From Tretioscincus oriximinensis (lineage: Eukaryota > Chordata > Lepidosauria > Squamata > Gymnophthalmidae): a stretch of 64,000 bases of DNA. The notes beneath the pieces are model-generated. The model was not told the DNA's origin, searched no databases, and was given only the letters and a program-made list of their open reading frames with translations. Where the stretch lies: positions 562,543 to 626,542 of the forward strand of contig JAJVDF010000221.1 in NCBI GenBank assembly GCA_022410635.1, in the 5' to 3' direction. The stretch's first letter is position 1; each line of letters opens with the position of its first letter. Positions 11,150 to 22,750 of this stretch are shown here, in pieces. The translations under genes were made by a program, and so were the position numbers.

Positions 11150-11555
11150 GGCTGTGTGCACACAGCGTATTTCTACCTCGATCAGAGCAAGATGAAGATG
11201 AGTCCTGCACACAGGTTAAGCATTTTTCAGCAGTTGTCCCACAATAAATGCCATTTTTCCCAAAATAAACTATTGCTGGGATATTGAGGCATCGTTCCGT
11301 CCTCTCACAGCCAATCCCGTCCTCTCCCGAGCATATACGTGTGCACAAATGAGGCGTGAGAGGTTAAAGCAAGCAAGAACACAGCAGTAGTTTCTAGTGG
11401 CTGTTGCAAAAATTCTTGGACTCCACTGCCCTGAGATCAGTGAGCGATATTATGGAAATGGGGCACTGGTCATGGAATATACAGGTTTGGTGTGCACAGA
11501 CACACGATTGCTATAGCTTTATAGCGGCTTTTTTGGTCATCGTGTGCACGCAGCC
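11150..11555. mobile_element. Non-autonomous TIR element, 406 bp (complete)
   Basis: The left terminus is 'ggctgtgtgcacacagcg' and the complement of the right terminus is 'ggctgcgtgcacacgatg', giving about 18-bp inverted repeats with few mismatches. The interior matches 40680-41041 for about 360 bp, including 'cagcagttgtcccacaataa' and 'ggtttggtgtgcacagaca'. The core 'cccacaataa...gctgggatatt' is also present, inverted, in the 8354-8942 element. There is no coding capacity. A clear target duplication is not visible, so the superfamily is uncertain; the termini resemble those of the 8354 element. Confidence 0.8.
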
Positions 11556-11834
11556 TTGGTATCCATATGCTAATACGTACTATGTTAGTTTCCAGAACAA
11601 GGGGGCGCGCATGCGTTNACTTTTTCAATAGATGCGCCTGTGAGTTGCTCCGCGAGATTGATTCTTTATATAGCCAATTTTGCTGTATTTGTGTGGTATC
11701 TCTTCCGTGAAAGACTTCTCTGCATGATCCGGTAGTTCCGTCCCACCGATACTGTAAGTCTCTGCCATCTTACTGCTATATTTCAATAGTTGTTTCCCTT
11801 TTATGGGTAGTCTGAAGACTCAGGGCTAGAGTGA

Positions 11835-12783
11835 GTGTGGAAAATGGCGATGGAAGCCTTGAAACCAAGCTCTCCAACAAGGAAATCCGCGATTCTCACT
11901 AGAAAGTTGGACCAGTTAATAAAAGCTTCCCAAAATATGAAAAATAAGTTGGGAGGATTGGCTGGACATATGCAGTTCTTAAGGACTGATGTGAACGAGC
12001 TAAAGTTGGAGGTGCAAATGTTAAAAATGGAGTTGAAAAACACGAACGATATTTCTGCCTCCAACTCCGAGATTAAAGTTAACTCTATCAAAATTAAAGT
12101 ACTTGAGACAGTTATGGATACCACAAAAGATGAGCTTAAAGTCCTTAAACAACATCTCATTTCCCAAGAGGTCAGGAGCCATAGATGTAATATTTGTTTT
12201 AAGGGATTTTTGCCAGACTTTGGTGCTTCTGGAATGTTAAAAGCTGTGTAATGTTTGGTTTATTGCAAATGGTATTACAATGGATATACAAGACATCATC
12301 AGAGCCCAATGGATGACCGGCGGGATTAGAGGTGGTACTTCTAATAAGGATGTACTGGTGGCTTTCTCAAGAGACAATTTAAGAGACAACATTTATAAAA
12401 AGCTAAGAGCTACTTTATCTCTTAGCTATAATTAAAACAGGATTTTTACTTATTCAGACCTTGCTCCGGAGACCCTTAGGGCTCGCAATATCTTGAGACC
12501 TATCGCAAATAAATGTTCATTGGCCAACATTAAATTCAAATGGTTATTTCCAGCGGCGATATATGTGAGCAGGGATGGCTCTTCGTTAAAGGCACAATCA
12601 TTTGAAGAAGGACTTGAGATCCTGAAAACTCTTAATTTGGAATGTTCGGACCTGACCTCAGTCCCTTCCTCTTCTCAATCTCAATCAAGCAAAGCAACCA
12701 ATCCTTCAAAACAGCTCAGGGAGAAATCCAAAATGACTAAACCCAAATATGCTTTGCGGTCAGGAGCACAGGCAAGAAAATAA
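11835..12783 (+). pseudogene. L1 ORF1p remnant
   Basis: ORF1p is the RNA-binding, trimeric nucleic-acid chaperone of L1 particles. Frame 11835-12251 gives about 138 residues. A Lys-rich start (SPTRKSAILTRKLDQLIKAS) is followed by a heptad-like coiled coil (ELKLEVQMLKMELK ... IKVLETV) and then QEVRSHRCNICFKGF, which matches the start of the L1 RRM domain (family knowledge: S/R-R-x-N-I-R-x-x-G). The rest of the RRM is shifted or interrupted by stops (12251-12490). A second frame to 12783 holds the C-terminal domain: DLAPETLRARNILRPIANKC, then IKFKWLFPAAIYVSRDG and a FEEGLEILKTLN tail. It ends with a basic stretch and a stop at 12781-12783. At least one frameshift and one stop disrupt the gene. 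Confidence 0.8.
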
Positions 12784-14038
12784 AGGACCTTTATACCTAT
12801 AGCTTATAATGGTCGAGATAACCACACTAAGTGCTAAGGGAAGACTTTAATTTTCTCAAATTCGTCTCTGTAAAACAATGCTTCCATCTTGTGGGTGTTT
12901 TGCGCAACTGCAATGTCTCTTTTTTCTTTTCCTTTTTGTCTCTAGACGATCTGTTTAGTGTAAGATTGGCCTTGGCTCTTAACAATATATCTGTGAATAT
13001 TGACTAGGAGGACGGTTTGTTTGATTTGATTAACAATGTATAGTAATGAATGTACATATTATATAAGAAAAGTTATTCCCCAATAATATAATATATTAAG
13101 ATTGATTACATCAACGGATAAAAAAAAATTATAGGGGTGGAATTAGTAGAATGCTTCAGAATGAAATGGAAAAATTGATATATAATATACAAGTCTTGAT
13201 TTAATTAAGAAAGTTTCTTATACAAAATGAATTTGCAGTTTTTGATAAATAATTTGACTAACTTCATATGATACTAAGCATTTAGTGTTAAGGACTCTGT
13301 TTTACATGTTTTTGGCAATACCAAAGAGAGGTATATAGCTCAAAGTTATATGTCGGATCTCATAAAAAGAAGATAGTAAATATAGGGGTGCTGAAAATCA
13401 ACTGACTAATCTGACTCTGCAATATGTACATAGGAATTTAATCTCATTCTAATCCTGTTTCTTGTGAGGGGGACTAGAACCTGTTAAATGAGAGATGTCA
13501 GAGTTAACAAGGATTTTGGTTTACTGGTTTAGTCAAGGGCTATAGCATCTATGGATAAGTTAAGAACCAATCAAACATTTTTATATTTAATGGAAAGTTA
13601 AGGAGACAAGTGCTAACTGATTCTAAGAATGGTGATGTGACTTAACATAACTGATAACCAAACACACGTTATTTGTTATTTTGGTGAGGTAACCTGCTTT
13701 GGTTCTGATTTTGAGGAATAGGCTTTATGAATATGTTAACTGTTTAGTTATTTATTTTTATTATAATCAGTGCTCTATTAGGATTTGAAGGCTTATTAGA
13801 AATTTGGCAATCTCTATACATAGCTTTGCTAGGGGCTTTCCTCCACAGGGAACGCAAGGGATGGGCTAAAATAGTGAGGTGGTAATCTATCTAGACTACC
13901 TTCCCCTTCTCCAGGGGTTTGAGGGGAACCCGTGTGTTGGGCCATGGGGGGAGGGGGGAGGATCGAACGGGATCAGGTGGATGTCAAGTGGAAGATGAAG
14001 AAGAGATTGGCAAGGTGGTACTGCTCAGGATTCTATCA
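12784..14038 (+). other. Long inter-ORF region inside the L1
   Basis: There are 1.25 kb of AT-rich sequence without long open frames between the ORF1 stop and the ORF2 start. Most L1 elements have a far shorter inter-ORF spacer. A pyrimidine run at 12925-12950 and a G-rich patch (13940-13965) just before ORF2 are visible. This could be a feature of the subfamily, or unrelated sequence inserted later. Confidence 0.5.
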
Positions 14039-15005
14039 TGATTAATTTCAACCTTCTCCCCCTAAATATCAATGGCATGAGTTCTGATATAAAAAGGTAC
14101 AGGTTAAACAGGTTGATCACCCAGGCAGGGGCAGATTTGGTCCCTGGCGATTTGATGCACAGGTAATCTGTAATACCCATGTGAAGGAACGTTATTTCTC
14201 CATGAACAGGACCCCAGGAATATCAGCAAGCACAGTGTGGGACACCTTTAAAGCCATAATAATAGGTAGTTGCATACAGCAGGATATTTTAAGAAACAGA
14301 CAAAGGCAAAAACCTAGAAATGATCTCCTGCAAAAAATTCTCAGCCTCCAAAATCAATTGATCAACACCAGAAGTAGAAGAATTAAAGTGAACCTTGACA
14401 AGGTAAAAAAAAGAGCTGGAGACTTTAGAATACAGATGATTAAAAGGACACTATATCTAAGGAACCAATTTCATACCTGGGATGCACAGTCTATGAAAAT
14501 GATGGCTAGAGTGTTGAAGACCAAGCAAGATAAAAAAAAGAATAAGTATTCTTAAGCAAACAAATGGTCAGATTATAAATCAAGATCACCTTATCAGACA
14601 AACTCTGGCGGAATTTTATAGAACTCTGTATTGAGAAAGACAGATGCAGAATGGTGATATTGATTGCAATTCTAGGATATAGGATCTAGATAGAAATTTC
14701 CTAAATGCCATTATCACCAGACAGGAAATTCAGACTGCTCTCTAGGCATTGAAGGTAGGCAAATCTCCAGGACCAGATGGGTTCAACGGTCAATTCTATA
14801 AAATTCTTGAAGAGCTCATCCCTCAACTTGAAATTTTATTCAATGACATATTGGCCAACCAAACTACCCCCCAATCCTGGAAAAATTCTGAAATTATACC
14901 CAGATTAAAGAATGGAAAACCTCCTAAAAATCTGGAGCCTTACAGGTACATCACTCTTGCTAATATAGGTTATAAGATCTATACAAGGTCCAGTGCAAAA
15001 AAAAA
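14039..15005 (+). pseudogene. L1 ORF2p remnant (endonuclease start, linker, RT start)
   Basis: ORF2p is the L1 endonuclease/reverse transcriptase. At 14039 the frame reads INFNLLPLNINGM, which matches the N-terminal apurinic-like endonuclease box (L-N-I-N-G) of L1. After about 35 codons the endonuclease is deleted. Frame 14181-14555 resumes in the linker (GISASTVWDTFKA is a conserved L1 block) and carries a Lys/Arg/Gln-rich helical segment. Frame 14749-15005 opens the reverse transcriptase: KSPGPDGFNGQFYK, SWKNSEIIP and the degraded Y-R-P-I-S-L block (YRYITLANIGYKI). The catalytic YxDD box, the C-terminal Cys-rich region and the 3' UTR are missing. The gene is clearly inactive. Confidence 0.85.
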
Positions 15006-17889
15006 TCTTAAATTTTGCTATCCTGTTAATCATAGTTTCCTTTGCTTTATACTACTAGATATAAAACTAAGCCATTCTGCCCATTAGTGGAGTTGCTGTT
15101 TAAAAAGTCAAAAGCAGAGCACTGATTTGTCACTAGTTAGCAACTAACTACACAATTGATAGCTACACAAACCTACTGTGTAGAGCTTTGTCCTTTTTCC
15201 CCCTCATGATGACAGTGTGTGTCTACACACTTCCCACACATGGTAAACCAGACTAATTTAATTCTAGCTGATCATTTCCTCCAATCCACTATTGGGGCTT
15301 CTGTTTAAAAGTGGTTTTCAAAAATATTCCAACAATGACATAGTGAGGTTCTTATAATACAGATAAATATCTACTGGGAACCAAGATGAGATCACTAAAC
15401 CACTTCACCTTGACATGAGAAGAAAAACAAGCCATCTTTAAAACCACAAATGAAACTCGGTCTTAACATCCCAAGTGCAATATTTATGCGGTATCCATGA
15501 ATGCTATTATAGTTTAGATCATCAACCCACTGTAAACAAGCCAATCTAACTGATTTTCCAGTCTCTCTTCAAGAGATGACAAGCCATCTATGCATAACAC
15601 AAGACAATATTTTACATCAATGATTGCACAATATGCCCCTCATTTCCTTTTTATTTCTGGCATGCTAGCAGCAGCAAAAACATCTTGAGGCTATTTCAGA
15701 CACGCTCTTGGCTCTGTTCAATTTTCGCTACCATACAATGTTGCAATTATCATGACTTTTTACAGCATGTGAAAGTTGGGACATGNCTGTGCGGGAGCAT
15801 TATCAAAACAATTAGAATGAACCCCCATAAGAGGGGAAAGACATTGGATTCCACTATAATTTGTATTAAAAAAGTGGTCCCCGAGTTGTCTCATGAGAAA
15901 AATTTCAATGGAATCCTTTTATTCAGCCAACAAAAAAGTAATCAAAGATTGGATTTGGTTTTTCAGGGGAACACAACATTTGAAGGCTCTATGAATTCAC
16001 TAGTACTTCCATTGGTTCTGCTACTCCTTCTCCTTTTAGAAGATAGGTCTGTAGTGCAATGGTAGATCTCCTGTTTTGCATGTGACCATTTCTATTGTCT
16101 GTTCNCCATATATACTATGAGATTAAGGCTACCTCCAGTTGGGATATTTCTATAGCTATGGTAACTACATAAAGGTAAATCTGCCTCAGTAATCAATTCA
16201 CTAAAAAGCGTCATTGCCCCGAGTTTTTCTGACACTATTTGCAAACTGCTATTAGAGGAGGCTTCTGCTTTCCACTAAAAAAATAAGGTGGTATGGCATG
16301 TGGTGGTGTAACATGAGGTTTGAGGCAAAGCATGCATACTCAGCTGAGATTCAAAGCAAGATATACATACTGGAGCTCAGATGTATGAGAGGAGGGGGAA
16401 GAGCAATCAATCAGGAGGCTGTTCATGTGGGTTCTTGGGCATGCAATAGAGTGAGAATACAGTTCCCCATGGATACATCAGCTCCTCACTATGGTAACAC
16501 AGAAAGGTCATGACACATGGGCTATTCTAGATTTAAAATAAATTTTGGATTTAAACAGCTAATCTGGAAGGGGGGACTAAGAGTGATCATTGTTTCTTTG
16601 TACTGCTTCTGGATATAAAGCAGGTTCACCTATTTCTTAGAACTGCATGCTTTCTGTGGACATCCCACTCCATTCCTAACCATAAAAACATTAAAGTTTG
16701 AGAACTTTTATTCCCAGCTTTGGTGTTTCTATATGGGAGTGTTTGGGGAGTCCCAAGAAATGCTTACAGGGTGGCCATTTTCTACTTCTCACCATACAGG
16801 CCCATAGTATTTGATGTTAGATAAATGTCCCCAAATAATGGTGCTGCACCACTAATGAAGATTGCTTCTATGCACCTATAAATTATGATCCAAACGAATG
16901 ATCTGAACTAGTAAAGCTCACTGGTGTGGACCATGGCTGAACATGATCTGAAACAATGCTGTCTGCATGAAGGCACTAGTCCAAACCAACCTCTACATTA
17001 GGCTCAAATGTTTCTAGCCTCAGAGCTTCAGTAGTTTGCATGCTTACCATCCTCCACCAAATGATGCCTTTGGCAGCTCAAATTTACAGAAACAGCTCTA
17101 GAGTTATCAAGGCACTAGGCAACCATGGTATTCATTCTCCACAGAGAGCAAAAATGCTTTGCCAGAACAGTTTAAAATGATCCCCAAATCTGCATCAATG
17201 CATGCGTGTTAGCTTGCACAACTCCTTGGGTGTTGCCTTGCTTACCTAATGGTAGAACTGATTCTATCTGCATATATAGGACTGTTCTTACTTGTTCCTC
17301 TGAAGTGGTAAGATAGCATGACTCTTTTATACAGTTTCTAATATTTTAGGATTCTTCTTGAGATCTGTTTCTTCTCTTCCTGCTGCTCTCCCTTAGTTTT
17401 GTGGGCACTGGACAATAATTTTTTGCCCATCACCAAACTCCTTCTTGTTCCATTATGCTATACAATTAGTTACCCTAATGCAGGGAAAGCCAGAAGTTCA
17501 CGTACACATCACATAAAATTAGTCTAAACATCAGCTTGTTCTGCATGGCCATAAAAAGGCAAAAGACCACACACACTTAGAAAAAAGTATAAAAGTCATA
17601 TAATTTGCATGCATTAATTGATAGGTATTGATAGAAAGATGGGCACCATTTTCTGAATTTAAAACTGAACTACTTGATTTTACAGGAAGTTAAGACTAAC
17701 TAGTATAAAGTTCCAAGCATGCTTAATGAGGGGCTTCAGCACTTTTCTGAATTATGGATCTTTACTACACTGAAATAGAATTTTAATTCCCCCCCCCCTT
17801 TCTTTCTGGTTTTCTTTACTAACTGATCGGGCACAAAGTTATGATTCCCAAGCCCCTTCTTTCCACTACCAGTTACTTCACAAAAGCTG
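15006..17889. other. Unannotated 2.9 kb
   Basis: No gene is supported. Open frames at 15685-16065 and 16298-16513 have no recognisable domain. The sequence is mixed AT-rich DNA without repeat termini that I could pair by eye. Confidence 0.35.
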
Positions 17890-19010
17890 TAATGCAGCAT
17901 TTTATTTACTTTATTTTATTTATTCACTAACATTTACATTCTGCTCTATACCCAAGGATCTCAGGGTAGATCACAATAAGAGACCATGAAATAGTTAAAA
18001 TAGAACAATTAAAAATAGTAACAGTGTCTTCAAAGAGAGGGGAATTTTGGCCCAGCCAAAAGTGAACAGGTGCGTCTTCTTCACCATACGTCTGAACATG
18101 CACAGCGTAGGCATATGACACACCACAGAGGGAAGCGAATTCCACAACCTGGGGCTATCCCAGAGAGGGCTCTCCCACCTGTCCCCACCCCTTTGATGAG
18201 TGAAGGAGGTGGAACCATCATGAGAGCCTCATCAGAAGATCTTATGGTGTGGGCAGATATGGGAGGAGCTGTTCCTCCAAATATTTGGGGCCCAAGCCAT
18301 TTAAGGCCTTATAAGTTAATGTCTATACTATTAACTGCTATTTTAGAATCGGCATAATGTTTCTGGTTAGCTGTATCAGCCAGCATCCTAGCTGCTGAAT
18401 CCTGCACCAACTGCAGCTTATAAACTATTTTCAAGAGTAGCCTCATTACAATAGTCCAATCTGGAAGTTACCACAGCATGAAATACTATGGCTCGATTGT
18501 TCCTGTCCAAAACTGATCATAACTGTGAACCAGCCATAGTTCACAATAGCTGCTCCTGTACTTGAGCATTAAGTGTTGGTCCAGAGTCCAAAAGCACCTC
18601 TAGACTACGCACCTGTCCTTTCCAAGGCAAAGAAACCCCATCAAAGATTCCTCCCTTATTCATGGACATGTAACACACAACACCTAAGTCTGAATTCATT
18701 TTCAATTTATTGGGCCCCATCCAGCCCATTACTTCCTCAAAGCACCTGACCAGCACTTCGAATGCATCTCCTGATTTAGGTGGCATGGAGAGATAGAGCT
18801 GAGTGGCATCTGCATATTTATGACACCTCACTTCAAAACTCCTGATGACCTCTCCCAGCAACTTCATATAGATGTTAAATAACATGGGAGATAAAACTGA
18901 CCCTGAGGAACGCTGCAAGTTAGTTACCAGGAAGATGAGCTACAGTCTCCCACAGCCATTCTCTAGTATCACCCTTAGAAATAGGATCAGAACCACTGGA
19001 GCCCAGTACC
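17890..19010 (-). mobile_element. L2-clade LINE 3' portion, minus strand
   Basis: Read on the minus strand, the element runs from within the reverse transcriptase (about 18960-18541), through the ORF2 C-terminus (about 18360-18100), to a 3' tail at about 18000-17900 with the L2-type 'gatcctcgggtatagggcg'-like motif and an AATAAATAAA-like end. Between 18365 and 18545 lies a block ('catcctagctgctgaatcct', 'cattacaatagtccaatctg') that I recognise only as a common squamate repeat segment. Confidence 0.8.
18541..18918 (-). pseudogene. L2-clade reverse transcriptase fragment with damaged YADD box
   Basis: The 125-residue minus-strand frame contains [20 protein letters not shown], which is RT block 4/5 of the L2/CR1 clade. 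It is followed by [15 protein letters not shown], where the catalytic Y-A-D-D box has become Y-A-D-A. Downstream, [16 protein letters not shown] corresponds to the region after the palm domain. The homologous plus-strand fragment at 23365-23726 keeps Y-V-D-D. Loss of the second catalytic aspartate and the truncation make this copy inactive. Confidence 0.85.
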
Positions 19011-20867
19011 TCCAACATGAGATATGAATGTCTGCACAGTAGCGCCATCTCCAGACAACCTGATTTCACTTCTTAAGGGGTTGTCCACTCGCTACAAACT
19101 TCCTTTATTTAGCACACAGGACTTCCATAATAAACTAGAATAAACTAAAATAATTTTAAATACAAAGCCATTTTGAGACTGCCTTCTAAAAAAATGCAGC
19201 CACTGTATTATAAACGTACTTTCCATAAACTTGAACAATGAAGTAAAATGTGCTCTTCATGCTGGATTCCTTGATGCCTTACAGCAAATTTCACTGCCAA
19301 ACATTACCACCCATTAACTCAAGCATGAATAATACCATCTTTTTTTGTTTTATATTTTACAAAAATAATGCTGTGGGCAGTCATGTGTTGTCTATTAATT
19401 ATATTAGCTCCAAAAAGATGAAAGTAGGCAAAGGAAAATATTTTACCCAAGAAGAAACTAGACACATGAGAGAAAGTATGATCGTATCTTTTGCTTATGA
19501 ACCACCATCTTCTACTAGAAAAGCAGCATTTTTAAAATATACAGTTGCAGTGAATAATGCATGACCCAGGCTTTTGCTACATTCTTTTGTTGCTGTTGTT
19601 CCTACTGTTTTCAATTCCAAAAATAAAATAATAAAAAATATAAAACCAAGGCTTTTGAAATCATTGGGAACAGAGGATAGCCCCCTAACTGCTGGGTAGT
19701 TAATGGCTGAAAAGTCTGCAGTATTCTGTTTCCACCTGAGGGTATCTGTCGGCTTGTAACATCCTGCATAGTTTCCATGGAAATGTTTTGTTTTCTACAA
19801 AAAAAGAACAAAAGTGGACGCTGGAGCCTGGAGAGGCATCAAAAGCCTTTATGTTATGGTTATATCCTAAACACATTTCCATTCTTACTGAATTCATTTG
19901 TGGTAAATCTGTACAGCACAAGAACACAAACACACACAGGCATCTTGGTGTGGCCAGGGGTGCTGATGTAGCCATTCGCTTTTATTTTATCTATTCTTCC
20001 TCAACAAATATCCATATTTATTTCTTTTTTATTAATAACTATTCCTATGTTTCTGTATTCTTAACAGACACTACAGATGGATAAAAATCACTTAGATATG
20101 TATTTTTAGGGATTTTATTTTAGTTTTAATATTATTATATACAACTTGAATCTTTCTTTTTTTAATTTCTTTTGCGGTGATTGTGATACACTGACCACAA
20201 TAAATATTGATGATGATGTTTAAAGTAAAACAACTTAAAATAGACCTAACAGAATTGCCAATATGGCAGGAAAGAAGTGGGATAAACAATTTATTTATTG
20301 AAAGGCCTTGATAAAGAAGCACTTTTGTTAGCAGAACAAATTCAGTCACAGGTGCTGTTGTAACATATATTTTTCAGCCCTAAAGAACTGGGCAGCATCC
20401 ATACAGAGTCAATAATTCGATTTAAAGTCAAATTTCTGTTGCATTTGCCTCACTAGCCTTCTAGATAAACCAGCAGAATATGGGTTTTAAAGCTGATTAT
20501 CAGTAAACCAGGAAAGTCAGCAGTCAAATCAAGATATAGGTTTAAATCACAAATGCTATGTAGCCAATTTTTAGTAAGAAATTTCGAGAATATTGATGTT
20601 TACATTCCCATAAACTTTCCCTCGCCTCACAAAAAGTGTGTGTGTGAAGCATGTTACTGACAGCAGATTAACTATTGGTTAATAGTATTTGGGAGGATGA
20701 AGTACTGTGCTCCCTCTTGTCAACCAGCAAACAAAATGGCTGCTAGGAGACAGTGTTATGAACATGGAAAATCATGGGTGCCAAAAATGGTTAGGAGGAC
20801 AAAATCCAGAATGAATTGTAAAGATATGAACACAGCAATTCAGTCCTTCACTATCAGGGCAAAAATA
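19011..20867. other. Unannotated interval
   Basis: No gene is supported. Frames at 19250-19564 and 19700-20349 are AT-rich and show no domain. Confidence 0.35.
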
Positions 20868-21007
20868 TCAAACTGGTGGCCCTCCAGATGTTCCTGAAGC
20901 ACAACTCCCAATGTTCCATTTGGTTTAGCCGAATGGGCAAAGTGCTGGGAGTGGAATGGAATGTTGGGAGTTGTGGTTCAAGAACATGTGGAGGGCCACC
21001 AGTTTGA
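20868..21007. mobile_element. Short foldback MITE, 140 bp, 50-bp inverted arms
   Basis: The arms at 20868-20917 and 20958-21007 pair at about 45 of 50 positions. The left arm begins 'tcaaactggtggccctccag' and contains 'cacaactcccaatgtt'. Similar 'ccctccagatgtt...acaactccca' foldback elements are common in reptile genomes. I could not define a target duplication, so the true ends may lie a few bases further out. Confidence 0.75.
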
Positions 21008-22091
21008 CATCTCAGGTTTAGGAACTCTAAGGCACTAGGGGCTCTGAGGGTCTCATCTCTGGCACTTGAGGGTGTTGGCAATACTTTAGAGTTGTCATAT
21101 TGACAACCCAAAATCTGAGAACCCATTATCCTCACTAGGTTCTGCACTGACCCTTAGTTTGAATTATATTACAGAGAAGGGACTTGCTAAATGCAGTGCA
21201 GACAACTTCAGGCCCATTGCAGAAGAACTTTAATTTGCTTGTTTCAGATGAATTTTATGCCACTTTCTGATCAGTTGAGGCTTATGGATCTAATTCACCA
21301 TGACAACAGGGGAAATAAAACTACTATTGGAAGCCTGTGTTTGATCTCACTCAAAAGTATTTTAATTTGTTGTAGTTCTCTTATTAAAGGTTCATGCTCA
21401 TCTTCAAGAAAATCTAAGAGAGCTCAGTAATCTGATAATTTTTGGAATATATGAAATCTACTTTCTTCAATCTCTCCCACTGGTTGTATCAGGATTACTT
21501 GTTTAAACAAAAGTTTCCTACATTGAAAAAAAATCAAGAATTTATCCAAACATACCTGCACAGTGGTTTCCACTAGTACATGAATTTTCTGGCAAAGTAT
21601 TATGGAAATTGCACCCAAGATCTACATAAATTACAATGGTTTCCCAAAACAATTATTTCTAGATGGTTCCACAATGTCCATAACAATGGAGCACTAGTAC
21701 AAGATGACACTAGTACAAGATGTCATAGATCAAAAGTATATGCTGTTCTTGTTGGATATCATGTCATAGCTTACTCAGTGGATTCAGTCTATGGTTGCCT
21801 CCATGGATTCATTTTTGTAATTTTCCTGGCATTGCCTATGTAATGAATTGCCAGTTCTACATTCTGTGCTGCTTGCATTAATACTCCCCAAAGCTTACAT
21901 GTATAAGTCCCAAGAAGCCACTGTGGACTTTATGCTTAAAGACTACNGAAAGGCCAAAAGAAAAGATTTGTGCAAATCCACACAATTGTGTCTCACAGCA
22001 TTGCAATTAAAACATTGCAAGAATTACTACAAATTCTTATCCTGATGTAATCTGCACCAGCAAATGGGTGGCAGGTTCCTATTCCATAATA
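21008..22091. other. Unannotated interval
   Basis: No gene or repeat family recognised, apart from a small repeated phrase 'ctagtacaagatg' around 21693-21722. Confidence 0.35.
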
Positions 22092-22304
22092 CAGGGTGCT
22101 TCAAAAAAATGTATACACACTGTGAACTTCCATAGAAAATTTATTTACTGTTCTACTGTTCTACAAAGTTAAATAAATAACAAATGTTAATACTGTTCAA
22201 ATTGGTGACCTGCAGCATGAATACAATTCTGAGTACGAGTCACCACTGATTCTGTACATCGTATGGAAGTTCAAAGTGTGTATACATTTTTTTGAAGCAC
22301 CCTG
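22092..22304 (-). mobile_element. Mariner/IS630-type MITE, 213 bp, about 30-bp perfect TIRs
   Basis: The left end starts 'cagggtgcttcaaaaaaatg' and the right end is its exact complement. The match extends about 30 bp perfectly and, with mismatches, about 42 bp ('gaacttccata'). It is flanked by TA on the left and TG on the right, which fits a mutated TA target duplication of the Tc1/mariner/IS630 group. The minus strand just inside the TIR reads ESVVTRTQNCIHAAGHQFEQ, then Y and a stop. IS630/mariner-like transposases often end with a C-I-x-x-x-G-x-H-F-E type tail, so this MITE may keep the last codons of its parent transposase. Confidence 0.8.
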
Positions 22305-22750
22305 TGTATAATCCAGAATGAAGTTCATTATAGAAAGGGCTTGAATTCCTTGATCCTGAAGCCTCATAGGACTCAGCAACTTTGCTTTTCTGTCAACAAT
22401 AACAAGGAATGCCAAGAGCGTTATGTCCTGCTTTGTGTCTCCTTTTCTTTCATATTCTCATTCAAATGATTTATAGTTATAAAAAAACACATAGAATTCC
22501 GCACATCATTAATAAAACTTGAAGAACCCTATAAACATCTTTACAAGTATGAACAGATGCTACTGTGTTATGCTTATCTCTTGTTGGCTCTTCAGAGAAA
22601 AATGTGGTATAAAGGAAGTACACAGCCCACAGGCCTTGGAAATGCTTCAAAACAACAACAGTGATAGCAAGGTATCAGCCAGATTGTGCAGCAGTTCTAA
22701 TCTTCGTCCACAAAATCAAGTCTCCTTTCTTGTCAAAAAAATGTAACTGC
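22305..22750. other. Unannotated interval
   Basis: No gene is supported; the 22519-22746 frame shows no domain. It may include the truncated 5' part of the following LINE. Confidence 0.35.

Larger units (their letters stand above)
11597..15005 (+). mobile_element. Degenerate L1 LINE
   Basis: The order is that of an L1. A GC-rich start ('gggggcgcgcatgcg' at 11599) is followed by a short 5' UTR, then an ORF1 remnant (11835-12783), an unusually long AT-rich inter-ORF stretch (12784-14038), and an ORF2 remnant (14039-15005). ORF2 has an endonuclease start with most of the domain missing, a linker region and the beginning of reverse transcriptase. Stops, frameshifts and a 3' truncation within the RT domain make it inactive. 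No poly-A tail or target duplication was found, because the 3' end is lost. Confidence 0.8.
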
